DNA from: Clostridium sp. OF09-36
GTDB taxonomy: Bacteria > Bacillota > Clostridia > Lachnospirales > Lachnospiraceae
DNA length: 64,000 nt
Direction: 5' to 3'
NCBI RefSeq assembly: GCF_003481985.1
Contig: NZ_QUMD01000001.1
Location: 124,001 to 188,000 of the forward strand
Shown in pieces: positions 27,353 through 36,742 of this stretch. The notes under the pieces are model-generated. The model saw only the letters and a list, made by a program, of their open reading frames with translations. It did not search any database and was not told where the DNA came from. Numbering within the stretch: position 1 is the stretch's first letter; every line of letters begins with the position of its first letter. The translations under genes and the position numbers were made by a program.

Positions 27353-28537
27353 TCACGAACCGGCAGCGGATTTGCCCAGGGAAGCTTCCCGGTAATAACA
27401 GTTTCCGCTGCAGCCATGCGGAAATAATTCCTGTTTCATCTGCCTTTTATAAAATTCTTCCAGACAAGTTCCTGCATTTCTGGCAACCTTTCGCGTTGCG
27501 ATTTCGTCTGTCGGTATACCGCCAGCAGCGTTTAGCCCTGCACTACGGACCGATTCCTGCAAAATTTCCAATGCTCTCTTCAGATTCCGGATATCCCGTT
27601 CCATAAAATCTACATAATTTCCACGTCCGACCAGTTTCAAATGCGTAACTCCCGCCTTTTGCAACTGATACAAAGCGCAAAGTCCGCAGCCGGTAGCACC
27701 ACAGAGATAGCCATCTTCTGCATATCGTTCTCTGTCATTCCATGCTTCTATATTATGCGCCTTATCAGCCAGTTCTCTGTCACCCATTGCTTCAACATTC
27801 CATTCTTCATTGTCCTGCTCTTCTATATTCTGACCTTCCGCCTTCACACCATATACCTGCATTTTTCCTCGTCTAAGCGGTCCCAGGCAATACGGAACCC
27901 GGCACAGATACCCCATTTCATCACAATGCAGGGAGTTACAGAATGCTCCGCTAAACTGACACAGTTCATTTAAGACAAAGGCCTCATATTCCAGCGTTTT
28001 TCCCTCCCGTTTTCCATTCCGGATCACGGATCTCATGTCAGAAAAGCTATTCTTTCTATGAAAGATCAGGCGCTGAATCCCATACTCCTGAAACACAGAA
28101 AGCATACGACTGTTCACCTCCCCTGTTTCCCCACTCAGGTGGATCTGGCAATCTATTTTTTGTGCCCTGAGATAAACGATCAGAGCCGGATCTGCCACAA
28201 TAAAGGTCTGATAACCCAGCTCCATGCAATGCTTAATAATGTCCGCGATCTCCAGATATTGCTCCGGGAGATAATACAGCGCATTGAAGGTTAAGTGCAC
28301 CGGCCTTTTGTATTTTTGAACCATCGCAGCCAGAATTTCCAGCTCCGAAAATGCCCCAAGCTGCACATTGCTGCAAAACACTTCCCTGCGGTTTAACGAC
28401 ATCAGCGTGCCATATTTCCGGTTCCATTCATACGGCACATACCCGGCAAAAAATTCGTCTGCACCTGCCTCACAAAACCGGATATATTCTTCGATCGAGC
28501 CAAGTCCCGCTACGATTTTCATTCTGTTTTCTGCCAC
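27353..28537 (-). CDS. U32-family peptidase-like protein
   Basis: 394 residues. TIM-barrel features of the U32 group are visible: IVAGLGSIEEYIRFCEAGADEFF, VHLTFNALYY, IVADPALIVYLR, and a C-terminal Cys-rich region (LHCDEMGYLCRVPYCLG, then CGATGCGLCALYQL and CSGNCYY) that could hold an Fe-S cluster as in the YegQ/UbiU group. The GTG at 28537 is used as start; an ATG five codons later is also possible. An acidic, Glu/Asn-rich insert (~230-265) is unusual. It is probably co-transcribed with the upstream U32-like gene (28676-30247). Confidence 0.75.
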   Translation of the reverse strand: MAENRMKIVAGLGSIEEYIRFCEAGADEFFAGYVPYEWNRKYGTLMSLNRREVFCSNVQLGAFSELEILAAMVQKYKRPVHLTFNALYYLPEQYLEIADIIKHCMELGYQTFIVADPALIVYLRAQKIDCQIHLSGETGEVNSRMLSVFQEYGIQRLIFHRKNSFSDMRSVIRNGKREGKTLEYEAFVLNELCQFSGAFCNSLHCDEMGYLCRVPYCLGPLRRGKMQVYGVKAEGQNIEEQDNEEWNVEAMGDRELADKAHNIEAWNDRERYAEDGYLCGATGCGLCALYQLQKAGVTHLKLVGRGNYVDFMERDIRNLKRALEILQESVRSAGLNAAGGIPTDEIATRKVARNAGTCLEEFYKRQMKQELFPHGCSGNCYYREASLGKSAAGS

Positions 28538-28560
28538 AGTTCTTTATCTGCCTCCTCGTT

Positions 28561-28616
28561 TTCCTGCTTTTGTTTTCCTGCTTTTGTTTTACTGCTTTTG
28601 TTTTACTGCTTTTGTC
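28561..28616. repeat. 14-bp tandem repeat, four units
   Basis: Four head-to-tail copies of a 14-bp unit: TTCCTGCTTTTGTT twice, then two with TTACTG in place of TTCCTG. It lies between the U32 gene and its upstream partner, about 24 nt before the U32 start, so unit number could alter spacing or leader length. Confidence 0.85.
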
Positions 28617-28675
28617 TTCTTTCTATTTTGCTTTCTCCACTGCCTTTATCAAATTCTCTTGTGAGTAAGCCTGTA

Positions 28676-30247
28676 TCAGTTTTCAAACCTTGGCGCCCTG
28701 GTATCATAGAATCTTTTCCCATATCCATCTGCCTTACCACCAGCAGGCCACCACCAGGCGCTGATCCGGTGATTCCTGCAAAATGCCACCGTCTTGTCCC
28801 AATCCTGGTTTGCAATGCCGGTTTGTCTCATAATATCCGTATCCATTCCAAACAACGAGTTTCCACGCCCCACCATATGCAAATGTTCCGGGTACAGATA
28901 TGCTGCTGCCTGGCAAAGCCTGCTGCACTCTGTCACCATCTGCTGTTTTCCCCTGTCTTTCCAGCAAACCCCTGCATACAAGGTGCAATACTGAGAAGTA
29001 TTCGTCTGGTAAAACGGCAGATGCAGATGGTTTTCTGCGTTTGGAAGCTTCTGCTCATAACCGCAGCTTTCCCATTCAAAACGTATGATTCCAAAACGCT
29101 GTTTTAGATCATCACGGTAGAAATCTGTGTTCAGACTATTTTCTTCCAACAGCCTGTGGTCTCCCATTTTGTATGCCATACGCGGGTCTTTTTTCCGCTT
29201 ATTCAACAGCGTGCCAAGGCACGGTTTTAAATGTCCGGTCCGCTCTTTTAGCATATCTGCCATAGCCCAGTCATTCACTGCAATTTCGATTTCTGCCCCG
29301 TATTCTGCACACCAGTCTTCCAATTTTTGCAATAGTATTTCTGTATATTCCAGCTGTTCTTCTCTTACATAAGAGAACGTAACCGTAACTGCAAGCTTCT
29401 GCTCTTCTGCCTTTTTTAACATGGCAGACAGAACTGCTTCCTCCGGAAATAACAAAGGACAAAATGCATTTCCGATGTAAATGCGGTCTGGATTTTTATG
29501 AGAAAAGCAGCGTTTTATGATCGGATCTTTCGTTTTGTAATGGCGCAAAAGTTCTGCAAGGTCCTCCTCCAGAAATGCCGCATACTGCGCTGGATGGTCC
29601 AATTCCAGAGCCAGTTCCACCTCATCTTCCAGGCTGCTTTTTCGCTTCTGCTCCTGTTCCAAGTTTCGTTGGCATTCCTGTTCCGGTTTCATTTTTGCCT
29701 TTTCCCCTACCCCGGAGCACTCCATCACATCTCCTGTTTCTGCATTTTTCCTGCTCATTTCCGCTTCCCATTCTTTGTTTAACCCGGTCTCTTCATACCA
29801 GTTCTGCATCTGCTCCGCAAAAGAATCTGCAAAAATCTCATCCTCCAGAGCCGGATACCCCGTCAGTGTTTCCGCTAGAAGTCCATCGTCCTCCTCCAGC
29901 TTCAGCCGGATATAGCGGTCATACTGCCCGAACAGCTTCCGCACTGCCTGACAGTAATCTTCCTGTGTTACAGTCACCGCATAAATATAGAAGAACTCCG
30001 TCTGACCTTCCAGCTTCCAGCACATTGCCCGGACCATTCTCTCCTCATACTGATTCCGTTCCATATCATAAAAAGAAAGCAAAAAATCCGTATCGATTTT
30101 TTCAATCTTTTGTACAGTCCGAAAACAAAATCCTTCCTCTGAGAGCTTTGTAATGCGGATTTCTTTTTCTTTATAAAAACCAGCCAGCAGCGCAAACGGG
30201 ATCATTTCCACCGCTGATTCTGTCCAATTCCAGAGTTCCTGCTCCAT
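28676..30247 (-). CDS. Large U32-like protein with N-terminal PilZ-like segment
   Basis: 523 residues. The C-terminal half (from ~240) has TIM-barrel-like motifs of UbiV/YhbV type: RIYIGNAFCPLLFPEEA, VTVTFSYVREEQL, VNDWAMADML and a loop LGTLLNKRKKDPRM. The N-terminal ~110 residues (EIRITKLSEEGFCFRT) resemble a PilZ-like beta domain, tentatively. A charged middle (about 170-230) looks disordered. Cys residues near the C-terminus (CTLYAGVCWKD, ECSRLC) may bind metal. Function unknown. Probably an operon with the downstream U32 gene, separated by a 14-bp tandem repeat. Confidence 0.65.
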   Translation of the reverse strand: MEQELWNWTESAVEMIPFALLAGFYKEKEIRITKLSEEGFCFRTVQKIEKIDTDFLLSFYDMERNQYEERMVRAMCWKLEGQTEFFYIYAVTVTQEDYCQAVRKLFGQYDRYIRLKLEEDDGLLAETLTGYPALEDEIFADSFAEQMQNWYEETGLNKEWEAEMSRKNAETGDVMECSGVGEKAKMKPEQECQRNLEQEQKRKSSLEDEVELALELDHPAQYAAFLEEDLAELLRHYKTKDPIIKRCFSHKNPDRIYIGNAFCPLLFPEEAVLSAMLKKAEEQKLAVTVTFSYVREEQLEYTEILLQKLEDWCAEYGAEIEIAVNDWAMADMLKERTGHLKPCLGTLLNKRKKDPRMAYKMGDHRLLEENSLNTDFYRDDLKQRFGIIRFEWESCGYEQKLPNAENHLHLPFYQTNTSQYCTLYAGVCWKDRGKQQMVTECSRLCQAAAYLYPEHLHMVGRGNSLFGMDTDIMRQTGIANQDWDKTVAFCRNHRISAWWWPAGGKADGYGKRFYDTRAPRFEN

Positions 30248-30483
30248 CGTAATCCGTACCTTTTCCTCTTCCGGTTTTCACTCCGCTTACCATTCACAGT
30301 ACGGTTCACGCGCAGCCCATTCACCTTCGCAAAAACACTCTGGTATCGCAGAAGCAAAAACCTTTTCCTCTCAGCATCATTATATCAAATTTTGTATGCA
30401 CCGCATATCTATTTTCTATTTGCTATTTACTTCCAAATGCGTTATCGTAATATAAGAATCAACAAAAAACAGGAGAAGATACT

Positions 30484-30822
30484 ATGGCAAAACTCGATCA
30501 TGCAGCAATCCGCACCACTTCTTATGAAGAAGCACAGAAATTTTTTGAAGATGTATTTGGCATGCACATGTGGCGGGAAATTGGAGAAAAACCAGCCAGA
30601 AAATGCTGGTACCAGGAAGGCATCCAGCTCTGTGAGACAAAAGAAATCTGCGTCGACGGCCAAAATGGATACGATCACATTTCCATCGCGGTCGATTCTA
30701 TCCCGGAAATTATGGAAAAGATCAAAGCTTATCCTACAATCGTCATCAACGATCACTGGTTTTCCCTTCCGAATGGAACCCGTATTGAGCTAAAACCTTT
30801 AAAAGACTGGAAATTGGATTAA
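30484..30822 (+). CDS. VOC-family (glyoxalase-like) protein
   Basis: 112 residues, one vicinal-oxygen-chelate module: LDHAAIRTTSYEEAQKFFEDVFGM at the N-terminus, then YDHISIAVDSI and IELKPLKDW at the end. A possible metal site is His7, His68 and Glu108. Single-module VOC proteins act as dimers on small substrates or as binding proteins; the substrate here is unknown. It lies 36 nt upstream of the MATE exporter, suggesting a shared transcript and perhaps a resistance role. Confidence 0.8.
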   Translation: MAKLDHAAIRTTSYEEAQKFFEDVFGMHMWREIGEKPARKCWYQEGIQLCETKEICVDGQNGYDHISIAVDSIPEIMEKIKAYPTIVINDHWFSLPNGTRIELKPLKDWKLD

Positions 30823-30858
30823 TAAAAAACGATAAGCAAAAGGCAGGTTACAGACAAT

Positions 30859-32223
30859 ATGGAACGAGACAGTGCACAGGAACAATATGACAAAATGACA
30901 AAAACGCCGGTTCCCCGGCTGGTACTGCGGCTGGGACTTCCCACCACCGTCAGCATGCTGGTGACCAGCATCTACAATATGGCAGACACCTTCTTTGTCA
31001 GCCAGCTCGGAACCAGTGTCAGCGGCGCCACCGGCGTGGTATTTGCGCTGATGGCGATCATTAACGCATTTGGATTTATGTTCGGACATGGTGCCGGAAG
31101 CAACATCAGCCGCAAGCTGGGCGGACACGACGTAGAGAGTGCCCGCGTATTTGCTTCCACCAGCTTCTTTTTGTCACTGCTTGCCGGAGGCTGCATCTGT
31201 GTATTCGGCTTTCTGTTCCATGCACCATTTATGCGGCTTTTGGGAAGCACTGATTCCATTCTTCCCCACGCCATTGAATACAGTACCTGGGTTCTCATTG
31301 CCGCACCGGCCATGGCATCCAGCTGTGTCATGAACAATATCCTCCGATACGAAGGAAAGGCCTTCTTTGCCATGCTTGGTCTGGCATCCGGCGGCATTCT
31401 CAACATCTTCGGGGATATGTTTCTGATCTTCGGACTGAATCTCGGGGTCCGCGGTGCCGGTATTTCCACCGCCGTTTCCCAGTACATCAGCATGGCGATC
31501 CTGATCAGCCCGTTTCTCAAGGGGAAAGTCCAGAGCCGCATTCATATCCGCTACGTAACACACAGCTTTGCGGATGTAAAAAATATCATTGCAACCGGTT
31601 TCCCAAGCCTGATGCGCCAGGGGCTCAACAGCATTTCTGTCATGATTCTGAACTTGTGCTCTGCTCCGTACGGCGATGCCGCCATTGCCGCCATGAGTAT
31701 TGTCACAAGGATTATCATGTTCCTGTTCTGCATCGCGCTCGGTATTGGCCAGGGCTTCCAGCCAGTCAGCGCTTTTAACTACGGGGCAAAAAAATACAGC
31801 CGCGTGCGGGAAGCCTTCTGGTTCAGCATCCGCAGCAGCCTGGTCGTTATGAGCCTTTCCGCCCTGATTGGAATCGGCTTTTCCAGCTTTATTGTGAAAA
31901 TGTTCCGGGATGATCCGGCGGTTATCTCAATCGGTACAACAGCACTGCGCATCCAGTGCTTCGCCCTTTTCTTCATGCCATTTTCCCTCTGCGGAAATAT
32001 GATGTTCCAGAGCATCGGGCGCAGCGGGAAAGCAACCTTCCTCTCCATGATCCGAAGCGGACTGGTCTTTATTCCGGTCCTGTGGATTCTCAGCCACACA
32101 TTGGGCCTTCTTGGAATCCAGATGGCCCAGACTATCGCGGATGTCATTGCCGCAGCCATCACACTGCCCATGGTTGTGCAGTTTTTCCGCACAATGCCAG
32201 AAGATGTGCCGGATCCGCAGTAA
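30859..32223 (+). CDS. MATE-family multidrug/solute exporter
   Basis: 454 residues, 12 predicted membrane segments in two homologous halves. Typical MATE features: the N-terminal PRLVLRLGLPTTVSMLVTSIYNMADTFFVSQLG region, GAGSNISRKLG, and in the second half GFPSLMRQGLNS and GIGQGFQPVSAFNYGAKKY. It exports cationic compounds by Na+ or H+ antiport across the cytoplasmic membrane. No regulator gene is adjacent. Confidence 0.93.
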   Translation: MERDSAQEQYDKMTKTPVPRLVLRLGLPTTVSMLVTSIYNMADTFFVSQLGTSVSGATGVVFALMAIINAFGFMFGHGAGSNISRKLGGHDVESARVFASTSFFLSLLAGGCICVFGFLFHAPFMRLLGSTDSILPHAIEYSTWVLIAAPAMASSCVMNNILRYEGKAFFAMLGLASGGILNIFGDMFLIFGLNLGVRGAGISTAVSQYISMAILISPFLKGKVQSRIHIRYVTHSFADVKNIIATGFPSLMRQGLNSISVMILNLCSAPYGDAAIAAMSIVTRIIMFLFCIALGIGQGFQPVSAFNYGAKKYSRVREAFWFSIRSSLVVMSLSALIGIGFSSFIVKMFRDDPAVISIGTTALRIQCFALFFMPFSLCGNMMFQSIGRSGKATFLSMIRSGLVFIPVLWILSHTLGLLGIQMAQTIADVIAAAITLPMVVQFFRTMPEDVPDPQ

Positions 32224-32246
32224 ATCAACAATTCAAATGTACAACA

Positions 32247-32286
32247 AGGGCCGTGTGAGTTGCCTTCCGGCAACTCACACGGCCCT
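32247..32286. terminator. 18-bp perfect hairpin between convergent genes
   Basis: AGGGCCGTGTGAGTTGCC (32247-32264), TTCC loop, and its exact complement to 32286. It separates the MATE exporter (+) and the metallo-hydrolase (-). The T-runs on both sides are weak. Confidence 0.65.
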
Positions 32287-32297
32287 ATTAAAGTTAA

Positions 32298-32924
32298 TCA
32301 AATTGCTATATTTTGCGGTTTCACCACTGCCACCTGCTGCAGCATCTCCTCATTGAGCTCTATGGAATTGCCCGGATATTCTACTACGCAGTCACACAGC
32401 GCCGTGAAATCCTCCAGGGTTCCCAGAACGTCATAGCCGAAGGATTCACCACGGTAGTGCATGGGAATAGTGACTCTCGGCTGGATCTGGTCAATAAGAG
32501 CCTTGGCCTGGGCAGCATCGATGGTATAAAAGCCGCCGACCGGGATCATGACTGCATCGAGTCCTTTTAGCTGTTCGGTCTGCTCTGGTTCAAGCTCGCA
32601 TCCAAGATCTCCCAGATGCGCCACGCGGTAGGTTCCGTCATCGAAGATACGGATGCAGTTTGTGCCCCGCTTCGTGCCCTGTGCCTCGTCATGCCAGGTG
32701 TGGATCTCTGTGACCGTAAATGGCGATGGAGCGCTGTCCTGTTTCAAGGTTACAGTCTCTCTCCCATTGTGGTCACTGTGCTCGTGGCTGCAGAATACGG
32801 CATCTGCCCTTTCCCGCACCGGTGCAAGCCCCGGCACATAGTTATCCTCGTACGGGTCCAGAATGAGCGTGTAACCGTTTGATTCCAGCTTAAAGCAAGA
32901 ATGTCCAATCCATGTTAATTTCAT
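32298..32924 (-). CDS. Metallo-beta-lactamase-fold hydrolase (UPF0173-like)
   Basis: 208 residues. Metal ligands are visible: TWIGHSCFKL, the HxHxDH motif in SHEHSDHNG, Asp in HLGDLG, and His in IPMHYRG. VMIPVGGFYTIDAAQA is characteristic of the UPF0173 group. Cytoplasmic, natural substrate unknown. AGGAGG precedes the start. Confidence 0.88.
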   Translation of the reverse strand: MKLTWIGHSCFKLESNGYTLILDPYEDNYVPGLAPVRERADAVFCSHEHSDHNGRETVTLKQDSAPSPFTVTEIHTWHDEAQGTKRGTNCIRIFDDGTYRVAHLGDLGCELEPEQTEQLKGLDAVMIPVGGFYTIDAAQAKALIDQIQPRVTIPMHYRGESFGYDVLGTLEDFTALCDCVVEYPGNSIELNEEMLQQVAVVKPQNIAI

Positions 32925-32951
32925 AGTGCTTTCCCTCCTGTTTATTTTATT

Positions 32952-33130
32952 TTATCTCAGATACTCCGCCAGCTCGTACACGCGCTCCTGAGTCAGCTCT
33001 GCCTCTTTCAGATTCTCCGCAGATATTCGGCCGGTTCCTCCTGCCCATTCCTTCCCAACAGCTTCGACCTGTTTTTGCTTCTCAGCAACCCATCTGCGCT
33101 CCTCCTGCGTAACATGCCGGACCTCAAGCC
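32952..33130 (-). pseudogene. Orphan start-less reading frame
   Basis: Between the tctA stop and the metallo-hydrolase gene, a frame gives VRHVTQEERRWVAEKQKQ and then AELTQERVYELAEYLR before TAA. It has amphipathic helical character and looks protein-like but has no ATG and no ribosome site. It is probably the 3' end of a lost gene. Family not recognised. Confidence 0.3.
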
Positions 33131-34639
33131 TTAGGCTTCTGCCGTTTTTTTCTTAAACATTCCCGTCAGCTTCTCCACATACGGTTTTGTCCACGGGATG
33201 TTCCCAAGCAATACCCATGCAATACAGATGACCAGCAGAATGGTCTGCCAGTGGCCGAAGGTTGTCATGAGCGGGTGATCCGATGAAGATGCCAGGGAAA
33301 CTGCCTGACGGAAGTTGGAATCCATCATCTGTCCCAGCACCATGGCAAGGATCAGCGGAGCGACCGGATAGTCGAACCGGCGCATCAAAAAGCCGATCAG
33401 TCCAAAGGCAAACATCAGCGCCACGTCGAACAGGCGGTTATTGCAGGCGAAGGATCCGATCACGCAGAGGCTGGTTACCACCGGGATCATAACATTTTTC
33501 GGAATCGTGATGACACGGCTGATATGCGGTGCCACTAAAAGTCCCAGAAGAAGCAATGCGAAGCAGGCAATGATGCCGGCCACCAGGATCGCGTGGAATG
33601 CCTCCGGATTTTTCCGGATGAACATCGGGCCTGGCTGCAGTCCGTGTACATAGAACACGGATAGGATAATGGCCGTTACAGCATCGCCCGGAACTGCCAG
33701 GGTCAGCATCGGAATAAGTGCACCGCCGATGCAGGCATTGTTTGAGGACTCGCTGGCCATAATACCCTCTACTGCGCCCTCTCCAAATGGAACTTTCGGA
33801 TTTTTCACGATCCGCTTTGCCTCATTATATGCAATAAACGATGCCACTGGACCGCCTGCGCCAGGCAGGGCACCTACCAGCATGCCGATCGTAGAGGTAT
33901 ACAGGGAAAGCTTCCAGTGCTTCAGCACCTCTTTTAAACTAACTTTTGTTTTTTCCATGGACAGGACATTCTGTTCCTGCCCCAGATTGTATACAACACT
34001 TAAAACCTCCGCAAAGCCAAAGAAACCGACCAGCGCCGGTACCGTGCTGATACCGCCTGCCAGGTTCTGGATTCCAAAGGTCAGCCGCTTGGTTCCCATC
34101 AGCGGGTCCAGACCGATCATGCTGATGATCAGGCCAAGCATAACGCTGACCAGGCCCTTTGCATAATTTTTGGTGCTGACCGAACCGACGGTCACCAGAC
34201 CAAAGAGTGCCAGCAGGAAGTAATCCATCTTGGTGAATTTGATGGCAATGGCCGATACCGGCTCAGCTAAAAGTCCCAGTGCGATAAAACCGAAAACACT
34301 TCCCAGGAAGGAATAAATAGTCGCGGTGAACAATGCCTTATAGGACTGTCCTTTTTTCGACATCGGGTAACCGTCCAGAGTTGTTACGACAGAGGACGGT
34401 GCACCCGGAATGTTGATCAGGATTGCGGATACTGCTCCGGAGAACACACCGACTACATAAACACCCATGATCATTGCCAGGGCATCAGAATGATCCCAGG
34501 TGTAGGTGATGGATACTAAAAGTGCGGTTGCCATAGATACGGAAAGACCCGGAATGGCACCGACAAACAGGCCCGCCACAGATCCCAAAAGGACCATAAG
34601 GAGGAACCGCAGATCTACGATGGATAACATTTCTAACAT
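33131..34639 (-). CDS. tctA: TctA-type tripartite tricarboxylate transporter, large membrane subunit
   Basis: 502 residues with about 12 membrane segments. Two TctA signatures are present: GLFVGAIPGLSVSMATALL near residue 25 and GMLVGALPGAGGPVASFIAY near 260, plus the conserved INIPGAPSSVVTTLDGYPM. With TctB and TctC it imports a carboxylate using a soluble binding protein and ion gradient. Third gene in tctC-tctB-tctA order; GGAGAG precedes the start. Confidence 0.93.
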   Translation of the reverse strand: MLEMLSIVDLRFLLMVLLGSVAGLFVGAIPGLSVSMATALLVSITYTWDHSDALAMIMGVYVVGVFSGAVSAILINIPGAPSSVVTTLDGYPMSKKGQSYKALFTATIYSFLGSVFGFIALGLLAEPVSAIAIKFTKMDYFLLALFGLVTVGSVSTKNYAKGLVSVMLGLIISMIGLDPLMGTKRLTFGIQNLAGGISTVPALVGFFGFAEVLSVVYNLGQEQNVLSMEKTKVSLKEVLKHWKLSLYTSTIGMLVGALPGAGGPVASFIAYNEAKRIVKNPKVPFGEGAVEGIMASESSNNACIGGALIPMLTLAVPGDAVTAIILSVFYVHGLQPGPMFIRKNPEAFHAILVAGIIACFALLLLGLLVAPHISRVITIPKNVMIPVVTSLCVIGSFACNNRLFDVALMFAFGLIGFLMRRFDYPVAPLILAMVLGQMMDSNFRQAVSLASSSDHPLMTTFGHWQTILLVICIAWVLLGNIPWTKPYVEKLTGMFKKKTAEA

Positions 34640-34660
34640 CTGTTTTCTCTCCTTTCTTTA

Positions 34661-35284
34661 CTATGGCAGCATCACATGCAGGCATGTGCGGAATGCAATA
34701 CTTAAAAACAGGGAGGTTCCAAGCGGGACCAGGACCAGAATCGGCACCTTGCGCACACCCATAAATGCCATCATGGCGATCAGGAATACGACCGTTGCCA
34801 CCTCAAAGATGGAGATGGTGATGCTTAAGGACAGGATACCGATGGTCACACGCGGAATGGAAACCTCTGCAAGGACCAGATAATACAGGCAGCAAAGAAC
34901 CAGCACAACCAGAATGCTAAGCAGCTTGCTGCGGGACTTTGTGCTGCCCGCCATTTTTGCGGCAGCAGCATTCTGATCTCCCGTGTTTTGTGCCGCACCG
35001 CCCTGTGTTCCTGCGCTCTGGCTCTCACTGTTTTGTGCCGCACCATTCTGCACTGCAGCACTTCCAGCCGCTGCCCGCTTCATGGCAAGGACTCCCTGGC
35101 CCATGATCCAGACAGAAAGTCCGACCAGCGCCGCGCCAACTAAGGCCGGGAACAGGTATGGAGACTGGCTCCATGCTTTGTTAAAGGATTTTGCATAGGA
35201 CATAAGAGAATACGAGAGCAGCAAAATGCCGCTCCCGCAAAATAAGATTCCCTCTGCAATTAAAGAAGGTACTTTGTTTTTCAT
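34661..35284 (-). CDS. tctB: TctB-type small membrane subunit
   Basis: 207 residues with four membrane segments, as expected for TctB. An unusual Ala/Gln/Asn/Ser-rich cytoplasmic linker (~75-115) separates the first two from the last two segments and is longer than in typical TctB. Its ribosome site (GAGGAG) lies in the last codons of tctC, giving coupling. It pairs with TctA in the membrane. Confidence 0.82.
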   Translation of the reverse strand: MKNKVPSLIAEGILFCGSGILLLSYSLMSYAKSFNKAWSQSPYLFPALVGAALVGLSVWIMGQGVLAMKRAAAGSAAVQNGAAQNSESQSAGTQGGAAQNTGDQNAAAAKMAGSTKSRSKLLSILVVLVLCCLYYLVLAEVSIPRVTIGILSLSITISIFEVATVVFLIAMMAFMGVRKVPILVLVPLGTSLFLSIAFRTCLHVMLP

Positions 35285-35287
35285 GGA

Positions 35288-36402
35288 TTACTCCTCAATT
35301 CTTGCAATGCCGAACTCTTCCGGGCTCTTCTCTGCAACGCCGTTGTCATACTGCAGCCAGCAGATTACAGATTTCCAGTTGTCGTAAAATTCTTTAATAG
35401 AAGCATCGTCGATGTATTTCTCAAATACCGGATCTGCCGCATTCTGCTTTACAAAATCAGTCCACTCCGGATCTGCGAATACCTTCTTGGCAGCTGCCTT
35501 TAATACGTCAACAACCTCCTGCGGAGTATCATTGTTTACAACGAAGCTTAACAGGGTGTACGGGATATTTAAGTATTTCTCGGACTCCGGAACCACCTCA
35601 GTGAATGCCGGGATATCCGGGTATGCTTCCATTCTCTCGTTGGAGAATACTGCTAACGGTTTTACGTCGCCGCTTTCGATGTAACCGCCCAGAGTAGAGA
35701 TGTTCGGGTTGGTGAAGTCTACCTGTCCGCCGATCACGCCAAGTAATGCATCGTTACCGGAATCGAAGCTGGTCATTGCTACGTCGTAGCCAAGCTCTTT
35801 TAATACAAGACCCTGATTGTGGCCGCTTCCGCCAGGGCCGGAATGGGACATGGTCACTTTTCCAGGATTTGCCTTGATATCATCGAGCAGGTCTTCCAGA
35901 GTGTTGTACTTGGAATCCTTGCCAACGACCAGAACCTTCGGGTCACCGACTAACGGGGAGATAACAGTGAAATCCTCGTAATCCAGGTCGCAGATGTTCA
36001 TGGTGCGGTAGGTACCCATAGTCTCTGCGCAGACTAACAGGGTGTAGCCGTCAGACGGCTGCTCTTTTACGGACTGGCAGCCGATGGAACCGGATGCGCC
36101 GCCCTGGTTGGTCACGGTGATGGACTGTCCTAAATATTTTTCAAGAAGGGCTGCAAGCTTTCTGCCCCACACATCGGTGGTTCCGCCTGCTCCGTAAGGA
36201 TGATCATGTTGATCGGTTTGGTCGGGTAATCTGCAGTTGCCACCAGATCGCTGTCTGCTGCTGCCTCGCTGCTTTCTGCTGCAGTGGTCTCTGCGGTAGT
36301 CTCTGCTGCTTTTGTTGTCTCGGATGTGGATACGGAAACGCTGCATGCTGTCATGGACAGGCACATTGCGGCAGCCGTAGCCAGTGCAATGATTTTTCTC
36401 AT
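35288..36402 (-). CDS. tctC: TctC-type substrate-binding lipoprotein (frameshifted)
   Basis: About 371 residues after one correction. Lipobox LSMTAC, a Thr/Ala/Glu/Ser-rich linker, then the TctC (Bug) domain. Near 36197-36200 the frame breaks after KPINMII; adding one base gives PYGAGGTTDVWGRKLAALLEKYLG. The rest (TVTNQGGASGSIGCQSV, GDPKVLVVGKDSKY, HSGPGGSGHNQG) is intact. It captures the carboxylate substrate for TctAB. First gene of the operon, promoter at 36533-36561. Confidence 0.85.
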
Positions 36403-36532
36403 AGTTACTACACTCCTCTTTTTCTACGTTCTTCCCCAGAGCACGGTGCGCTTCGCCATAAGCGCTGCGGATCCGGCAGCACCGGATTCCGAAAGCCCAA
36501 TGGCCATTTTACGCCGTGCAGTGCTAATCCAG

Positions 36533-36561
36533 ATTATAACACAGGAAAAGACAGGATTCAA
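36533..36561 (-). promoter_or_regulatory. tctCBA promoter
   Basis: On the minus strand: TTGAAT (36556-36561), 17-bp spacer, TATAAT (36533-36538). The ~130-nt leader contains two hairpins (ATCCGG/CCGGAT and GCGCTT/AAGCGC). Confidence 0.7.
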
Positions 36562-36676
36562 CACAAAGCTTTTGCGAGTTAAAGTTTTAAATCATAACAG
36601 TTAGTTATGGCAGTTATTCCACTTCAGGAAATCCCTGCCAGCGAACCAGTGCCAGTGTCCGCGAAATAATCCGGGA

Positions 36677-36705
36677 TTGTGTTCTTTCTATAAAAATGTT
36701 ATGAT
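36677..36705 (+). promoter_or_regulatory. Probable aroK promoter
   Basis: TTGTGT (36677-36682), 17-bp spacer, TATGAT (36700-36705), 38 nt before the aroK start. Confidence 0.5.
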
Positions 36706-36742
36706 TCTGGTATTGACTCTGAATAAAGTGAGGAATCGCAAC

